A stretch of DNA of 64,000 bases, from positions 620,001-684,000 of the forward strand of contig JANQSJ010000011.1 in the NCBI GenBank assembly GCA_028284065.1, written 5' to 3'. Made by a program: the position numbers and the translations under genes. This DNA comes from Parvularculaceae bacterium. GTDB lineage: Bacteria; Pseudomonadota; Alphaproteobacteria; Caulobacterales; Parvularculaceae. Shown here piece after piece: positions 62,114 through 64,000 of this stretch (positions are counted from its first letter, which is position 1; each line of letters starts with the position of its first letter). The notes under the pieces were generated by a model. The model had not been told where the DNA came from and made no database searches. It saw nothing but the letters and a program-made list of their open reading frames with translations.

Positions 62114-64000
62114 ATGTGTATTTGCCGACATATTTTCATTGCATTGCTTGCGACTTGCGCCACGACGCTAGCCGCCGCCCCAGGCGCGCGCGCGGATGAT
62201 GACTGGTCTGACGCTGCGCTTGATGCGTCGCGGATGATCGAAGAGGCGGCGATCGTCGCGCGGGACGCCGACTGGCGGGAGTTCGATGAACGAATCGCCC
62301 AACGTCCCTGGTCTGAAAGACTACGCCTGCTTCACGATACCGCGCTCACTCGCGCCGTCGAAATGGACGAGAGTCGTTTTGACAAGTACTTCAGCAAGTA
62401 TTTGACCGAACTCGATAGTGGCGCGGAAGGACTGCGCAAGTTCGAGGCGGAAATGCTGACGGCGTTTTCGACGATAATGAAAGCCGGCGACTACGAAGAA
62501 GCTGAACGACAGCTTCTCGAACTGATTCGACTGGAGGAGCTTTCGCCGGACGAGGACGCCGAAGCCCGGCTTCTCCTATCTTATGTGTATGCGGATAGCC
62601 TTCGAAACGACGAAGCGCTGGCGCTTGTCCGGGAGGTTGTCGAGCGGCAGGCCGACATCCGCCCGTTCTTGCGAACTGAGCTCTACGCGGCGCTGGCGTA
62701 TCATTTCATGAATATCGGCGACTACACCGGCATGGCGAATGCCGTGCGAAACTGGGTCACGTCGGTCGAAAGCCACGAAATGCCGGTGTCCGGACAATCT
62801 CATGTGTACAACTTCGCGCTCGCGGCCTTCAGAAAGGATGAGTATGAGATCGCCGCCGAATTCTCGGAGATCAACACCTCGCTGGCGGCGGCGGCTGACA
62901 GCCCGCTCTATCGCTACTACGCGGCTGATCTTTGCGGCCGCGTCGCGCTCGCGATGGATATGTTCGCCAAGGCGGAGGCCTGTTATCGCGAGGCTTTGTC
63001 GCTGCCATATGACGCTAAGGAACGGCGCGCTTTTGCGACGCGGGGCCTCATTCTATCTTTGCTTGGCATTGGCGAAATCGCCGAAGCGCGCGAGCGTTTC
63101 GACCTCCTGCGGCAAGACCCGCGGATAGACACAGACGCGCGGTTGCAAAACATCGTGGATAGCTTGATCGGTCCGCTTCTTTTTGCGGAAGGCGACTATC
63201 GCGCCGCCTACGAAGCGATGGATGCTTTTCGAAGACAGACCATCGACGAAAAGAACAGCGAGTTGGACAAAGTTGCGGCGGAGCTTCGCGCATTGAACGC
63301 GTCGCAAGTTGAGGCTGCGCAGGTACGCGCCGACCTGCTCGAGACCGAAAGCGCGCTTCAGCAAACTGTTATCCTCCGGCAACGTATCACATTCGGTTTC
63401 CTCACCGCCGCGATTATCGGGGTAGGCCTTTTCGCCGTGACGCAAATCCGCATGAGCCGCCGGCTTGCCGCGGCGAAGGAGGCGGCCCTGAGGGCGGATC
63501 GGGCGAAGTCCGAATTCCTCGCCAATATGAGTCATGAAATCAGAACCCCAATGAACGGCGTCCTTGGGATGGCGGAATTGCTGCAACAAACGCCGCTGGA
63601 CGACAAACAGCGGCTGTTCACGGAGACCATTTCAAAGTCCGGGGACGCCCTGCTCACGATCATCAATGATATACTCGATTTCTCGAAAATTGAGGCGGGA
63701 CGGCTCGAACTGGAGTCTGCGCCGTTTGACCTACGCGCAGCGATTGAAGACGTTGCGACGCTTCTCGGCCCCAAGGCGCGCGAGAAAAAGATTGAACTCG
63801 TCGTCGACTATCCGCCGGACCTGCGCAACCACTATCTTGGGGACGTAGGGCGATTGCGACAGGTGCTGACGAACCTTGCAGGCAACGCCGTGAAGTTCAC
63901 GGAAAAAGGCCACGTCATTATTTCCGTCAGGCGAGTCTCGCGTGACGCCGTCGATGAACGCGCACCCGCCGATACGCTGGAGATGGCCGTGTCGGATACC
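62114..64000 (+). CDS. Sensor histidine kinase with periplasmic helical-repeat domain (partial, runs off the window)
   Basis: The frame stays open from ATG 62114 to the window end, 629 codons; GTG 62111 and ATG 62102 are also possible. It starts with a signal-type N terminus ([20 protein letters not shown], cut near ARA), then about 380 residues of helical TPR-like repeats (for example [19 protein letters not shown]), a coiled-coil stretch, one TM helix (about 425-445), then HisKA with His474 in [13 protein letters not shown] and an incomplete HATPase_c with the N box [16 protein letters not shown]. Receiver domains may follow. It follows the peptide transporter by 68 bp, suggesting a link with the peptide; this is inference. 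Confidence 0.9.
   Translation, partial: MCICRHIFIALLATCATTLAAAPGARADDDWSDAALDASRMIEEAAIVARDADWREFDERIAQRPWSERLRLLHDTALTRAVEMDESRFDKYFSKYLTELDSGAEGLRKFEAEMLTAFSTIMKAGDYEEAERQLLELIRLEELSPDEDAEARLLLSYVYADSLRNDEALALVREVVERQADIRPFLRTELYAALAYHFMNIGDYTGMANAVRNWVTSVESHEMPVSGQSHVYNFALAAFRKDEYEIAAEFSEINTSLAAAADSPLYRYYAADLCGRVALAMDMFAKAEACYREALSLPYDAKERRAFATRGLILSLLGIGEIAEARERFDLLRQDPRIDTDARLQNIVDSLIGPLLFAEGDYRAAYEAMDAFRRQTIDEKNSELDKVAAELRALNASQVEAAQVRADLLETESALQQTVILRQRITFGFLTAAIIGVGLFAVTQIRMSRRLAAAKEAALRADRAKSEFLANMSHEIRTPMNGVLGMAELLQQTPLDDKQRLFTETISKSGDALLTIINDILDFSKIEAGRLELESAPFDLRAAIEDVATLLGPKAREKKIELVVDYPPDLRNHYLGDVGRLRQVLTNLAGNAVKFTEKGHVIISVRRVSRDAVDERAPADTLEMAVSDT

Overview
The window is GC-rich, densely coded chromosomal DNA, most likely from an alphaproteobacterium. 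The evidence is the mreB-mreC-mreD-mrdA-rodA order, an MlaE permease with an N-terminal STAS-like part, a Zur-type regulator beside a DUF2796/DUF3299 operon, and TonB receptors with alphaproteobacterial-style leaders. The genus cannot be named from sequence reading alone; a marine or soil Parvularculales/Caulobacterales-like heterotroph is a guess. I saw no tRNA, rRNA, CRISPR array, intact insertion sequence or prophage.

Region 1 (0-15.9 kb) is mainly envelope housekeeping: an mlaE-type lipid transport permease, a CHASE2 protein with a degenerate cyclase domain, a lipoprotein, prolyl aminopeptidase, an NSS-type sodium symporter, an orphan HPt protein, the elongasome operon mreBCD-mrdA-rodA, a VTT/TVP38 membrane protein and a DUF4345 protein. 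Region 2 (15.9-20.7 kb) is a probable zinc-handling locus: LolD/MacB-like ATPase, FtsX-like permease, DUF3299 protein and His-rich DUF2796 protein, facing a Zur-like Fur regulator, a His/Cys-rich secreted protein and two small lipoproteins. Region 3 (20.8-33.2 kb) is a mix: an ABCB-type exporter, a DUF2855 reductase-like protein, a saccharopine-reductase-like enzyme, an M23 peptidase, biotin synthase, an MFS transporter, a gene-poor gap, and an ABC-2 exporter with two DUF3526 permeases.

Region 4 (33.3-57.6 kb) is a large accessory catabolic island. It has a TonB receptor, two PLP enzymes of the D-threonine aldolase/D-serine dehydratase fold, a very large secreted beta-propeller amidohydrolase, a PhyH-type dioxygenase, HyuA/HyuB and PxpA lactam/hydantoin-opening enzymes, an SDR dehydrogenase, a LacI-type regulator, a POT peptide transporter, two BKACE (DUF849) enzymes, a Gfo/Idh/MocA oxidoreductase, an APC permease and a secreted CocE/NonD (S15) hydrolase. 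A perfect 18-bp palindrome lies in the divergent TonB/dioxygenase promoter and a 15/18 match lies in front of the LacI gene, so the island looks like one LacI-controlled regulon. It probably serves uptake and breakdown of a peptide-like, lactam-containing or D-hydroxyamino-acid-containing compound; the substrate is unknown.

Region 5 (58.0-64.0 kb) is a peptide secretion cassette: a divergent HlyD-family adaptor, a short gene with a canonical double-glycine-type leader, its own strong terminator, a C39-peptidase ABC transporter, and a sensor histidine kinase with a large periplasmic helical-repeat-like domain that runs off the window. The peptide (predicted mature part about 35 residues, bounded by two copies of GRWGGG) is the best candidate here for something undescribed.
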